The notes beneath the pieces are model-generated. The model saw only the letters and a program-made list of their open reading frames with translations, was not told the DNA's origin and ran no database searches. The position numbers were made by a program, and so were the translations under genes. Shown here in pieces: positions 19,056 through 29,808 of a DNA stretch of 31,046 bases. The DNA lies in NCBI GenBank assembly GCA_000708835.1, contig DF237370.1, positions 50,933 to 81,978 of the forward strand, given 5' to 3'. The first letter of the stretch is position 1. Each line of letters starts with the position of its first letter. Source of the stretch: Klebsormidium nitens. Its lineage: Eukaryota > Streptophyta > Klebsormidiophyceae > Klebsormidiales > Klebsormidiaceae.

Positions 19056-22000
19056 TCAAAGGAGGCGCGATGAGGATACGGTGGCCATATACCGGAAGTA
19101 ACGCAAGCAGCCAGGGACGAGGTATTTCTGCAATTCTTCTTCGCTGTCTACGTTGAAGACTCCTTTGTGCCGTTCCCTTGTTTCCTTCGACCGGTTACCA
19201 CAAGTATTCCGCCCGAAGATGAGCGAAAAAAGGCTCAAAGATCATCGACATTATTCTTAGGACCCAAAACTCCCGGTAGACGACAGAGCAAACGCAGAGC
19301 CTAGGGATCCGGAAGGTTCCCTTACCTGGAGTCCGGAGAAAGTCGGGCTCGATGCCGTACTTGTCGATGTCGATGTGGCCAGGTGTTATGTACTTTCCGA
19401 CAGTGATGGCGAGAGCTGACCCGTCGCTTAGCTCGTACACCGACTGGATTAGGCCCTGAAAATCAGGAGGGTTAATAGGGTTAGTACGCGGGTCAAAACA
19501 CGGGTAAGTTGAGGGGTAAGTGAAAATGGGTGCCCGTCTTTTGTCAGGCTGTGAAGGAGGACGGCACGTATTGGAGTCATGTCAAAGACCAGCAGCTTTT
19601 TCTGAGCGCTCAGGTATAGGGATTCTAGGACTAACACCTTACTTTTGTAGAGAATGTACCAAGTTATAGAATAATGAGTTGGGACTGGTTGAATACAGCA
19701 ATGCACGCAACTCTGCAAGCCGTAGAAAAGCAAGCAGAGCCTTAAAGCTTTCAGCCTCGATACCCGCTTGAAGAGAAGCTTCGAACTGCTGCAGGGTCAA
19801 AAGACTGTCTAAGGTGTGCGGTCTGCAAGTCATGTCCGCATCCATATGTACGTTGAGAAGTCTCATTTTCGAAAAGCACACAGCACCTCAAGCTATGCGG
19901 ATGCCCCAAACTTGCCTCGTTTAGCAGCACTTGAAGCTGACCAGCATTCAAAGAAGCAAGTCCGAAAAGGAATCCAAGTCCAAAAGCATCATCAGACAGA
20001 TTGTTCAAGCGGAAAGAGAGCATCCGAGAGCGGCCGCTTGCACACCAACCTCCTGCAGAATGTCAAACCCCGAGCTAAGAACATCCAGTCCAGAGAACAG
20101 ATGGATTATGAAAGTTGCTCTCTGACCTTCCCGTACGTCTTGTTCCCCACGAGCAGCGCGCGGCAGTTGTCGCGCAGCGCTCCAGCCACGATCTCGCTAG
20201 CGCTGGCGGTGCTCTCGTTCACCAGGACGATCAGCGGCGCAGAAAACAGGGCCTGCCCTTGCGCCAGCACGTTCTTCTGGGTCTCGGGGGTCCGCCCGAC
20301 TGTGTACACAACCTGTAGGAGATACCGAATGTGAGGCTCCTAAAGTTATGAATTGGCTATCTGCAACTCTCCTGCTGAGGAATCTGCGCGCACGCGTTCA
20401 TGTAGACGGTCAAAGGCGCGGAACAGACGGCCGGCCCTTACGCCAGGACGTTCTTTTGGGTCTCGGGGGTCCGGCCGACTGTGTATACAACCTTAGGGGA
20501 AAAGGCTTCGGTCTGAGGACTGGTGTGGGGCTTTGATGGCAACACGTTTGCTCTCAATCGACTGTCATATATGCAATCAGCACGCCCTCAGAGAAAGGAC
20601 GATCAGCAGCACGAAGAAGAGGGCAAAACCCGGGGCCAGGACGTTCTACTGGATCTCGGGCATTCGCCCAACCGTTATGCAACCTGTAAAAAGATAAAAC
20701 CAGCGTGAAGGCTCCCAGCGAAGCACGTTTGTTTACGTTTCTGCCTTTCTTCTTCACCTTTTTCCTTGATTTGTACAAGATCACGTACGAATGTTATCTG
20801 GGAGGATAATGAGCGGCTCAAGGTCGGGCCCGCCCCTGCGCCATGACAACTTGAGTCTCGGGCGTCTGCTCCACTGTGTATACAGCCTGTCTGAAAAACT
20901 GCGTTGTGTGTGGCTTTGTGAAAAGCTCGCTGTGCCTCTCCTGTAATTCAATCTCAAGGAAAAGGCCCCACTCACACGTCTCGCTCTCTAGCGCCTTCCC
21001 GCCCTTGTAAGCAAACCGAGGACCACAGAGGGAGGAGGTCTGAAAACCGAAAACGCCATCACAATTTCCTGGTTCTGGCAACGAAACTCCAAGTTCCATG
21101 CGTTTGAATGGTAGTGGCAACAATCTCAGAAGTGGAAGAACTCTGCCAAAGATAGAGGAAGTTGCAGGCTGGAACCGGGGAGACGTCACGAATCCACGGG
21201 GCCAAACGGCGTTCCCCCGTCGTTCGAATTTGCAGATTCTCCAATGTGAAGAAGAAAGAGAGTCCCTCATGAAACGCGAAGGAGCGAAACATGCACCAGC
21301 CTTATGCAAGTAAGCGAGAAAGCCAAGTCATGTTTTGTCCTGCTGCCAAAGTAGCGAGGAGGGGGAGGAAAAACGATTGAAAAGAGAATTGATAAGATCA
21401 AGGCTGAAACCACTCCATGTTTGTCAGTCACCTAGAAACAAGCAAGCAATCTATATTTCCGGCCTGCATCAGGCCCCGCAGGTTGCGGACTGAATGAGAG
21501 ACCAGAACGCTCTACTCGCCTGGGCGCAACTTTGTGGCCAGATGCCTTACGTCGCCTTATTCTGCCAAAATCAAGAGGAGCCAGAAGGGGAAGTCGAGTA
21601 CAAGTAGATGAGAGTAAGGCCGGAAAGAGGTTCACGGTCTCTCCCCCACATAGGGACAGGCGAGCAGTGTCCACCTTTCGAACCTTAAGAAGGAGGCGGA
21701 GTCAAAAGATACAAAAGAAATGTCAAATAGACGAAGCTCCCTTGCCCAGGGACAGGCGGGCAGTGTCTGCTCTTCGCACCGCTTTAAAGAAAAAACGGTG
21801 TCAGAAACTTGGAAAAAGACGGTCAGAATATGGAGCAAAGAAACGCTTACCATTTCCCCCTCGGCTAAGCACGCTCTTAGCACCGCCATCGAAGAAGAAA
21901 CGGGTCACGAAACTTGAAAAAAGGTGGTCAGAATATGGAGCAGAGAGACGCTTACCGTTTCCCCCTCGCCTAAGAACAGGCGGGCGATCTCAATTCCGGC

Positions 22001-25000
22001 CTGGACCAATCCCCCCAGGTTATCTTGCAGGTCCAGAATGAACGACTGCGCCCCGGCCTCGCGTAGCTTCTCCACCGCTGCAACAGGCGCGAGTGGTCAT
22101 CATCGAAAACGTTCGATTTCAGAATTCGCAGTGCCAACTTTGAATATCGTTCGACTTCCGTGTTCGCCTACCCGGACTGGGAGCTGTGTAGAAATTAAAT
22201 GTCGTCAAAGACACTCGATGACATGTCCTAATTCAAGTCCTGTATCGAAACCAGTGATGCACCACGGGGCGCGCCCAGCGTCAGAGCGGATGCATGGGCT
22301 ATGGGGCCAAGGAATCAAAGCTTCCCGCCAAAGTAGAACAGTCGGTAAGGAGACGGCTGTGCTTAATTTCCAGCTAAGTGAAGCTTGAATAGGCAACTGC
22401 TAGAAATGAACACTTTGAAGCAACTCGTTGGCCCATCGCATAGATGACGAGTTGTGAAGCGGAAGTCGAACGTTCTTACCGAACGACCGGAAGCGCAAGA
22501 AGGTCGTCCGACCAGTTATAAAATCCGCCTCAACGATACCTTTCTCTGCGAGTGCGCTGAGGTTGCGTAGCTTTTATTTACCATCTGCGGTCTTCCATGT
22601 TATTATCTCAAGTAAACAAGAGAAACCGAAACATATAGATTAAGAAAATGACTCACCGTCAACGACCCCCTTCTTTGCGAGCGCGCTGAAGTCGCGCAGC
22701 TTCACGTACCCCGCGGGCCGCCCCTCCGCGTCTTTCTGCAGCTTGTAAGTGACCGGCTGCTGCGCTTCCTTCCCCCTCGGAATGACAGCCTCGAAAGTTT
22801 CCCCGGTCGGTCTTTGCAGCTGCAGAGTGACCGGTTGGCCGACCGGTCCCTGGATCAGGGACGTGGCTTCAAAGGCGGACTTGCCCTTGACAAAGACGCC
22901 CCCCACCGAAAGGAGTTCGTCGCCCTGTAAACCAAGGAAAAAATTGAGCCCATTGAGAACCATTACTAAGGTTCTAAATCTGGATTTGCGGAGTGACCGA
23001 TTGACCGACCGGGCTCTGAATCAGAGAGGTCGCTTTGAAGGCGGACTTGCCCTTGACGCCGCCGCCGCCGACTGAAGGAGTTGGTTGCCCTGTATACGAC
23101 CAAGGGAGAGATTGAGTTGACATGAACCTAGTGTGAAGTTTTTGGTTTTGGTGGAAGTGGTAGGCCTACCAGGCCCCGGATCACGGACGTGGCTTCGAAG
23201 GCGGACTTGCCCTTGACAAAGACGCCGCCAACAGAGCGAAGCTCGTCGCTCTGCAAACCATCGAGGACTGGAGTTGAAACACCCGACGTAGGCAAGTCGA
23301 GTCAAGAGAGTAGCGGCAGAAGCCGGTTGGATCGGGTAGCAGAACAAGAGAGGTTGCGGACTTGCCCTTGACATAAACGCCCTCCACCAGAAAGACTGCG
23401 TCGCCCTATAAACGACCAAAGTAAGAGATTCCGTTTCCAACAGCCCGTTGTAAATCTTGTAAAACGAGGGGAATCAGGGGCGCGAAGTGATGGGTTGGCC
23501 TACGAAGCCCTGGATTTCGGAAATCGCTTGGGGGCAATTGACCTTGATACAAGCGCCTCCATCGTTCGTCGCCCTGTGAACGATCAAGAACGGGGGTCTA
23601 CCCAAGTCGAGTCTGTTTAGGGAGGAGTTTTGAAGTCGCAGGATGCTCATTTTCCAAGGGGCCTTGTATGCGCAACGTGGATTTGAAGGCGGCCTTGAGC
23701 GTGACAGAGATAATCCCCACCGAGAGAAGCTCATTGCCCTGTCAAACGTGATTTTAACTTGTCTTAACCTGACTCATGAAGGTCAGGTTCTCTGGAGCCC
23801 GAGAAAAGAGCGACAATGAACCAGTCGAACTCTGGTCATAGACAGCGAGACAGTACACAGAAGTCTCAAAAAACAGACAGACCAAGAAGAGAGAAGCATG
23901 AGAAAGAGAAAAGCCTCAGAGGCACATCGATCTGAGAACAGCCGACGATAGTACTGACGAGTCAAACGATCTGACCGCACCCCTCAATGATAAAGGCCAG
24001 AGTCGAGGCCTTCGCTTCGCACCTGCCAAAAACCGCTGCGTGCGATGAGTCGTGCATGTTCAGGACCAACCGGATCCCTCAGAACACAAAAATACCGAGC
24101 AAAGAAGCATGGGCGAGAGACACACCTTACAAGCACGTCATCCGAGTCATCGGCAAAATCAACAACGTTAACGATCACTGCCTTTTGACCGCACCCGTTG
24201 TTGACGAATATCGAGGTTTCTAAGACGCACCTGCCGAATCCCCGCTGCGTGCGCGGTTGAATCGTGCACGACTCCCAGGACCCGTAGTGACGTCACCCCG
24301 GCGTCATCGTCTACCTCGCCCATATTGAGTCCGATGCCGCTGACGTCAAACTTGGATAGAGCCTGGAACTGCGGGTCAAAGGAAATAGGCAAGTGACTTC
24401 TTTGCGCAAAAACGATTTCCGTCTCTGCTTGAATTGAGTTAGCCACCAGATCAGTACCGATTCTGTGCGGAGCAAAAGTCCTGCAGACTCGAGGAGCATG
24501 AGAACACCCCCATATGATCGGCCGAATATTCTTGTAACGTAAACAGATACTTGATTCAAGCTGTTCTGCTCGGTCGGAAAGACGAAGGCCTGCCGATAAA
24601 TGTCCAACAGAAAAGGGAACCGAAGCCAGATTCTTTTCAACTATGGCAGATCGAACGGCTGTCACAGCCTCGCAGGATTGACGACTAGACCTGATGTGGA
24701 GTCGCCAGACCCGTTGCCTGGGAACACGTATTGTCTGTTGAGTTTCAACATAGTGATTTTTGCGCGGTAACACATCATCTAATAACTGCTCTGAAAACAT
24801 GCGTCCAAAGCATAACAAAGCCCATCTTTGCGCAGCTTCTGGTAGCATGTATGGTCTTCTTAAGTGGACGATGTGACAGCTCAAATAACCGGCCGCTTTG
24901 ATCAAAAGGGCACAACTGACGCACTTCAAGTCACCATGCAGGTAACTTGGTTTGGACGGCTCTTGAAAGCTTTCTAATGAGTCTCTTTCTAGTCGTTCCT

Positions 25001-26852
25001 TACTGTGGGGAAGTCCAGCGGACCAACGCTTACCTGGTCGGGAGCGAGGAATCGAGTGTAGGGGTCATGCAGGCTGCCTAACAGGCCCCGAATGGCGGAG
25101 TAGGCAGCAATGCGGCTCCTGATGGGGTGCTTCAGGGCCTCATCCCGCTTGGCCTGAATCGGAGCAGAACAGCCAATCGAAGATTCTCAGAAATAGTCCA
25201 CAACGAATTGGAAGGTACAAGAATCCGTTGTGCCTGGTAGATGGGGGAATCCAGAAGGACGCTTTCTGCGCATCCGGATCTGCCTGACTTTCGCCAGGGG
25301 TTAATCGCACATTTCGAGAATTGTCGGGACTGAGAGGTTTATGCAGAACAATGAGATGCTTTCGCTCTTTTCAAGAAGCAACAATAGAAGGCACTTCCTT
25401 CCGGCACAGAGAGCAGGGCAGCGAGTGTTCAACCGCTCTTAGAGAAGCAGCTTGCGAAGAGTTGTCTTTAAAGAGTACTAGGTAAACGTCTCAAAAGCAG
25501 GCGCCGTAGTGCCCTTCCTTGCCAGGTTGACACTACAATACAGCTCTTACTTTCGGACATTCTCAGTCTCAAAGCACACCCAAGAAAAAAGAGTTGTGCA
25601 CAGTTTTCTGCCAAGAAGAGGAAGGGAAGGCAAACAGAGAACCCACGACCGAAGTAAGAATGGTTGGACTAGAACTGACCGCCCAAGCTTCGCGATCAAA
25701 CCCCTTGCCCCGCGCATCGAGGTAGACCTGATCCACAACGTTCCATGCCTCCAGGACGAGGTTAGCATTAACCTCTGGGTTAAGATCCGGAGACGCAGCC
25801 GGTAGACTCTTCTCTACGGGGTTACCGACCACTCTCTGTTCCCCATCCTTGCTTTCGGCAGTGTCCCCAATGCTACTTTCTAACTTGCCAATGTGACCAG
25901 TTTCTGAGCTCCTATGCCGGGTGCTAGTATGCGGATGCAACGAGTGCAGAACGGTGACGCCTGCATGAATTGGGGGTAACCCGGGCGTGTGGTGTGTCAA
26001 AGCTGACTCGTCATGTCCTACTGGGGGGGCAGTCAATGGATATGCAGTGCGTGCCGAACCTGTTCTAGTCATCAACTCATCACCTCCTGTTCTCAAAGTG
26101 GGGTCGGACAGAGCTCCCCTATGAGTGAAAAATTCTTCCAATGTGTGTGACGGCTCAGCAGTGGCCTGGGCTGGTGGCACTGAGGTGGACGCAAGTAGAA
26201 TGGCCGCACAAAATGAGGCGAACCTGGTCACTGCTTGCCGAAACTCAGGGCCCGCTGGCGACTCCTCTCCTATTCGCAAGTCCGATTGAGTGCCTGCCTC
26301 ATTACTGCGGTTGCTGCCAGAAAGCCCCTCACAATCTAGCGCCTCCAATGTGTCTGGAAAGACTGGAGTAGCCTGCGGCCTTTGTGTGCCGCCTTCTTTC
26401 CTTCTGCTTTCGCATGCATTTGCGGCTGTGAAGCTATGGCCGCAGAAATGATTATCAAATTTCTGCCCGAGGATTCCAACTCTCCTACATTGTAACCGGG
26501 GCTTTCCTGCCTTTTCTTGCTGTCTCTGCTTTTCTGATGGAAAGCACCCAAAAGAACGGGAGGCTCCCCTCGATCTCCAACCAGACCCTAGGGAAGATGG
26601 GGCCTCTGTTTGAGCGCCAGAAGAGCTACAGCAACCCACTTCATCGAGATCGCCCGCATGCCATCGTGCACCACCATTGCATCTTGAAGGTAAGGGTTCC
26701 GCGGGTTTCCCTCCGGACTGGTGAAACGCAGCACCCTTTGCAGCGAGCGGCGAAGGCATGCCACCAAGCTGCTGCCAGCAGAAGGCACCACAGCTACTCA
26801 AAGCATAATGCTGCGCGCAACAAAGCTCGCTCAGCCCTGCCACGGGCAGCAT
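19056..26852 (-). CDS. CTPA: Plastid C-terminal processing peptidase (CtpA type), 8 exons
   Basis: This is a serine protease of family S41 expected in the thylakoid lumen, where the founding member trims the D1 precursor of photosystem II. Exons from the 5' end: 26852-25680, 25153-25034, 24368-24231, 22924-22657, 22077-21956, 20312-20127, 19455-19326 and 19162-19056. Junctions are GT-AG and phases agree; the protein is about 747 aa. Residues 1-206 are an unconserved plastid-targeting region, 207-232 a hydrophobic lumen signal ending in AQATA, and about 240-355 an unconserved linker. The protease starts near [13 protein letters not shown] (about 365), then [14 protein letters not shown], a PDZ domain (about 437-530), [15 protein letters not shown], catalytic Ser644 in TASASEI and Lys669 in KTYGK, 25 apart as in known members. 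The sequence is closest to the At3g57680 type as I recall it. The last exon (34 aa) has a weak acceptor; its KYLVPGC fits the family tail. The ATG at 26852 is in good context, but the N-terminus is long for the family. Confidence 0.93.
20313..20900 (-). repeat. Four-copy array of CtpA exon 6 start
   Basis: The acceptor and first 85-95 bp of exon 6 recur three times further upstream in the gene. Acceptor boundaries are at 20312 (real), 20492, 20683 and 20886, spacings 180, 191 and 203 bp. Copy 2 encodes [17 protein letters not shown] and then a stop. Copy 3 has lost a base early and a stop follows. Copy 4 encodes [18 protein letters not shown]. All keep an AG at the boundary. Divergence grows with distance from the real exon. 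Confidence 0.92.
21446..21540 (-). repeat. Decayed copy of the CtpA exon 5 core
   Basis: TTCCGGCCTG followed by CAGG and CGCAGGTTG, then CCAGAACG and CTGGGCGCAACT, parallels the plus-strand reading of exon 5 at about 21990-22060 (TTCCGGCCTG, CCCCAGGTT, GTCCAGAATGAACGAC). Reading on the minus strand gives [12 protein letters not shown] near the exon's [11 protein letters not shown]. It is strongly diverged. Confidence 0.55.
21625..21955 (-). repeat. Array of CtpA exon 5 end and donor
   Basis: The exon 5 3' edge with its donor is followed in the intron by three more copies at a spacing of about 96-105 bp. The nearest, ending at 21850, keeps the donor (CGCTTAC on the plus strand at 21844-21850, against 21949-21955 for the real one). 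Both are preceded by GGTCAGAATATGGAGCA. Two further copies show GGGACAGGCGGGCAGTGTC at about 21749 and GGGACAGGCGAGCAGTGTC at about 21653, and have lost the donor. Confidence 0.85.
22520..22600 (-). repeat. Copy of CtpA exon 4 end
   Basis: CAACGATACC then TCTGCGAGTGCGCTGA and GTTGCGTAGCTT parallel the real exon end (CAACGACCCCC, TTTGCGAGCGCGCTGA, GTCGCGCAGCTT) 129 bp away, inside intron 4. The donor position reads GGCGG on the minus strand, so the GT is lost. Confidence 0.8.
22925..23745 (-). repeat. Six-copy array of CtpA exon 4 start (PDZ)
   Basis: The acceptor and the first 70-100 bp of exon 4 recur five times into intron 3. Boundaries are at 22924 (real), 23089, 23250, 23405, 23573 and 23738, with spacings of 165, 161, 155, 168 and 165 bp. 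Copy 3 stays in frame: [18 protein letters not shown]. Copy 4 reads [17 protein letters not shown]. Copy 6 reads [18 protein letters not shown]. Copies 2 and 5 are frameshifted, although copy 5 still contains [10 protein letters not shown]. None has a matching downstream donor at the full exon length. Confidence 0.93.
23972..24230 (-). repeat. Copy of CtpA exon 3 end and donor
   Basis: The exon 3 3' edge and flanking intron are repeated 208 bp into intron 3. The copy boundary is at 24023; the donor GTGCGA remains. Shared words are CGCACCTGCC, CCGCTGCGTGCG and, in the intron part, TGACCGCACCC (23972 and 24185). The coding part is shortened by a codon and frame-disturbed. Confidence 0.85.
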
Positions 26853-27543
26853 TGTGGCGCTTGCAGCAAACGGGTAAGAGTTGGGTACGGGTGCGGCAGA
26901 CTGGCGCCTGAGGATACCGCATGTCAGGCAACTGGTGATTTTGACAAGGACCCAAAAAGCCCACCCTCTTCCTTCCGTTCTCTTTCAACCCTAGCTCCTT
27001 TGACCTCCTTGACTCAGAGTCAGAGACGAGATATTTTCCAGTTTGAATTGTTGTACTGCCCGTTTGTTAGATATATAATACTGGTTCAAATGCGGAGCCG
27101 TTTTCTCACCATTTCCCGCCTTTTTGGATTCTTTTATTGAACGTTGAATACTGGTACCTTCTACCGGTATGCGTGCGCATGCAAACCCAAAATATCTTCA
27201 GCTGAAACCAAATTGCAAACAGGCTTGGGTAAGTCCCAACTTTCTGCGTAACGTGGTTCGACGACCGGTGCTTCAATGGTCATTGTGTTGACTGTCCTCT
27301 ATTATCTAGAAATATCAAGATCGAAATCTTTTGGACAACTGGATTACTGTAGCTAGCTGCTTCCTTCTTTGTTCGGGACTGGTCAGTGTAACCACTTTGC
27401 TAAACCCCTGGTTCTTTTGATTTGCAATATGGTGTACCGGCCAGAGAAATTCGTAATCAAATACTAAATGGTAAGAAAAGTGAAAGCAGCTGAACAACGG
27501 CAGATATTGATATCTACCACTGCATAACCTGTTCATGCAAATC
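26853..27543. other. Upstream region of CtpA
   Basis: This region lies before the CtpA start and, if the small candidate gene is real, between two divergent genes. On the minus strand a GCTAGGGTTG telo-like motif occurs about 135 bases upstream of the CtpA ATG. The remainder is AT-rich with no supported gene. Confidence 0.5.
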
Positions 27544-27799
27544 ATGGCAAGGGCTGCGCTTCGTGGTGCTGGCAGGCGTACCGGTAAGTTGCTGGATTGC
27601 CTGCTCAGGAGTCGGGGCATACCTAGGGCAGAGGTCCTACTAGGACTCCACACAGGACACATCTACAGAACTTCTAGCTAAATTTGCTGCAGGCTTCCAG
27701 GTGGTCGGTGCATTTGGCGGCGCCCTTTTCCTGATGGCTTTTGAAAATTGTTCACCAATATTTGCATATGTGTCTGAGATGTGTCTGCGCTTTTCTTGA
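27544..27799 (+). CDS. Possible small membrane protein, 2 exons, 48 aa
   Basis: ATG at 27544 opens MARAALRGAGRRT, an Arg/Ala-rich start like a mitochondrial presequence, up to a GTAAGT donor after 27583. A CAG acceptor joins in phase at 27693 and gives GFQVVGAFGGALFLMAF, a membrane-length hydrophobic stretch, with a stop at 27797-27799. The intron is 109 bp. I recognise no family. Phase, splice signals and the hydrophobic segment support it, but its small size means chance is possible, and it could continue by other splicing. Confidence 0.3.
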
Positions 27800-29808
27800 A
27801 ATACTCCTTTAATTCGTTGGACATAGTACTTGTTCAACATTGTCCTGGCAGGTTCACATCAGGTAGCCAAAGAAAGTCCTGTAGATGCCAGCAGCCTCCA
27901 CTGCCTGCAATTTTTATGCATCAAGCTTCAATTCAAGCTGGAAGTGCGAAGTCCACTTGCAGCCTTTATTGCCTTTTGCCACGGTCTTCCTTGCTGAGGT
28001 AGCCTTTTGCAAAGTGTATGAAGTCATCACCGCTGTGAGCTACATAAAAGGATGTTTCACATGCAGGATTGCACGAACGCCTGAAAGTCCTCCTTTCACA
28101 CCCTTCAAGTCACTTGTTGCAGCAAGCACAGCTACTGGTGTGAGTCAGTAGCAGTCTTGCACGGGACGGTGAGTCTTGCGGTATTGTCCATTTCTGCCGC
28201 ATGTGCAATGAGCACTCTGAAACCCATCGATTCTTTATAACTCCTCTGATAGATCCCAGTCTGTCGGTATGAGGAGGCAAGAGAGCATCTTGGGCGAGTA
28301 CGGAGCGACAGTGGGACAAGCCCCCCCAGCACCTTCTGGTGCAATAACCGCAAGCAAAGGGATCCCTCCTCTGCATCCTTTCAACAATCATCTTTCCTCC
28401 CCACCAATGCAAACAACGGAGTCAGGCGAAGGCGGCCCCTGCAGGTTTCGTTGGGCACCTGATAGCAGATCTGTCATGTGCGTCCCGTTCGGAGCCCAAG
28501 CACTCTGGGGAGCGAAGCCCGGATTGCTCCTAAGCCAACACTTGGGTGTGTCCAGATCAGCTTTTTATCTTTGAAGAGGCTAAAGATTGGTCCAACCCAA
28601 CTCCCTGTGCATCTGAGGCAGTTCGACCGTTGTAGTTGTGTCTGTTACTAAGGAGCACTGGAACCCAGTGTCGTTCCGCATCTTCTCTCAAGAGTTACTT
28701 GATGCTCGTTCAAGCAGAAATTGTACTCAGGAGTGCTTGTGTGGAGTTTGAAGTTCCCCTTGCTTTTTATGAGCAACTCAAAAGATCATCAGCACGATGA
28801 CCTAAGTTGTGTCCTAAAATTTGCATGCGAAGCCTCACCGTGCTGTTCAAGAGCTCTCTTGATCATATCGCAACTTGGAAGTAACACCATTGCACTCAGT
28901 ACTTCATTCTGGCTACTTCATTTCCGAGAACAAAGTGGTATATCAGCTTCTTGCCCTTCCCCAGCATTTAGGTTTGCGTGTCTGGTAGTTTGAAGTACAT
29001 GCGTTCCGTATATCGGTACTGTTTGCCTTTTTGCTGTTTCTGACAGTGCATTTGGTTGGAAGCAGAAGCCTGAAGAGTCACGAACTTGACGTCAAGTCAA
29101 CAAGCCCGTGCTCCTGCCGCCGCTTAAAAGTCCTCTTACTTTCTATGGTGAGAGCTTAGGAGCCTTGAAGGAAGTGTCTCGATCTCGTTCCTTTTTCACT
29201 TGAGCCCTGATTTTAACAAGCAAAGTTCGAGAGCTGGTAACTGCCCGCACCAATGCCGGAGATCAGTTTTGATTGCGAGCAGCTTTTGACTGTTATTTCG
29301 ACCCTTTTGCCAAGGCCCAAGGGCACGATGACTGACCATTTTGCAGTTCTGGAAAGAGTACCGGGGCCTTGTCTCGTTTTGAAGCTGTATTGAGGAGCTC
29401 AAAAGTATAAACTGAGCTTCGACTTTCCAAATGCGATTGTGTCTGCACCTTCAGCCAGAGGAGCAGCAACCGGAGAGACAATTGTTGCAACAGCTGGAAC
29501 TTCGTTGCTCAGACTGAATAGGAAGATTGATCTTTTGTACTTGCTCTAAGACTTGCCGAGACGCAGCTTTTGCGCCTTGTGGCATGGGCATCAAATTTGT
29601 TGTGATCACAACAATGTTCTTCACAACAACTTAAGAGGGGTTTGCCAACTATGCAACAAGCGCATGGTCAATGCTCTGTGCTTTTTTGGCTGGTAAGTCG
29701 GAGTTGCAGGCCGGTACAGTCGTACAGCCATGCATAAGATTTGAATCTATGCGACTCTCATGCTGAATGCCTAGGTTTTCATAGCAAGAAGTCGTATAGT
29801 GACACTCA
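27800..29808. other. Region with no assigned gene
   Basis: Short frames only. The frame 28269-28574 on + (101 codons; CRFRWAPDSRSVMCVPFGAQ) reads somewhat like protein, but has an equal-length open frame opposite it and no family I recognise. It might hold exons of an unidentified gene on either strand. No exon-edge arrays of the kind seen in CtpA were noticed. Confidence 0.4.

Noticed and set aside
19639-19881. 80-codon minus-strand frame with LQAGIEA
   Set aside because: Lies in CtpA intron 6; at most a faint copy of exon 5, not a separate gene.
22925-23745. Extra CtpA exon 4 starts as alternative exons
   Set aside because: No copy retains the whole exon with a matching donor; two are frameshifted. 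Kept as decayed copies rather than annotated as exons.
22925-23745. CRISPR-like array because of regular spacing
   Set aside because: Repeat units are 155-168 bp, derive from an exon edge and include diverged intron; the genome is eukaryotic.
24168-24929. 253-codon minus-strand frame
   Set aside because: Only the 46 residues of CtpA exon 3 are family-like; the rest is read-through into the flanking introns beyond clear splice sites.
28269-28574. 101-codon + strand frame as a gene
   Set aside because: An equally long frame lies on the opposite strand, no family is recognisable and no splice partner was found.
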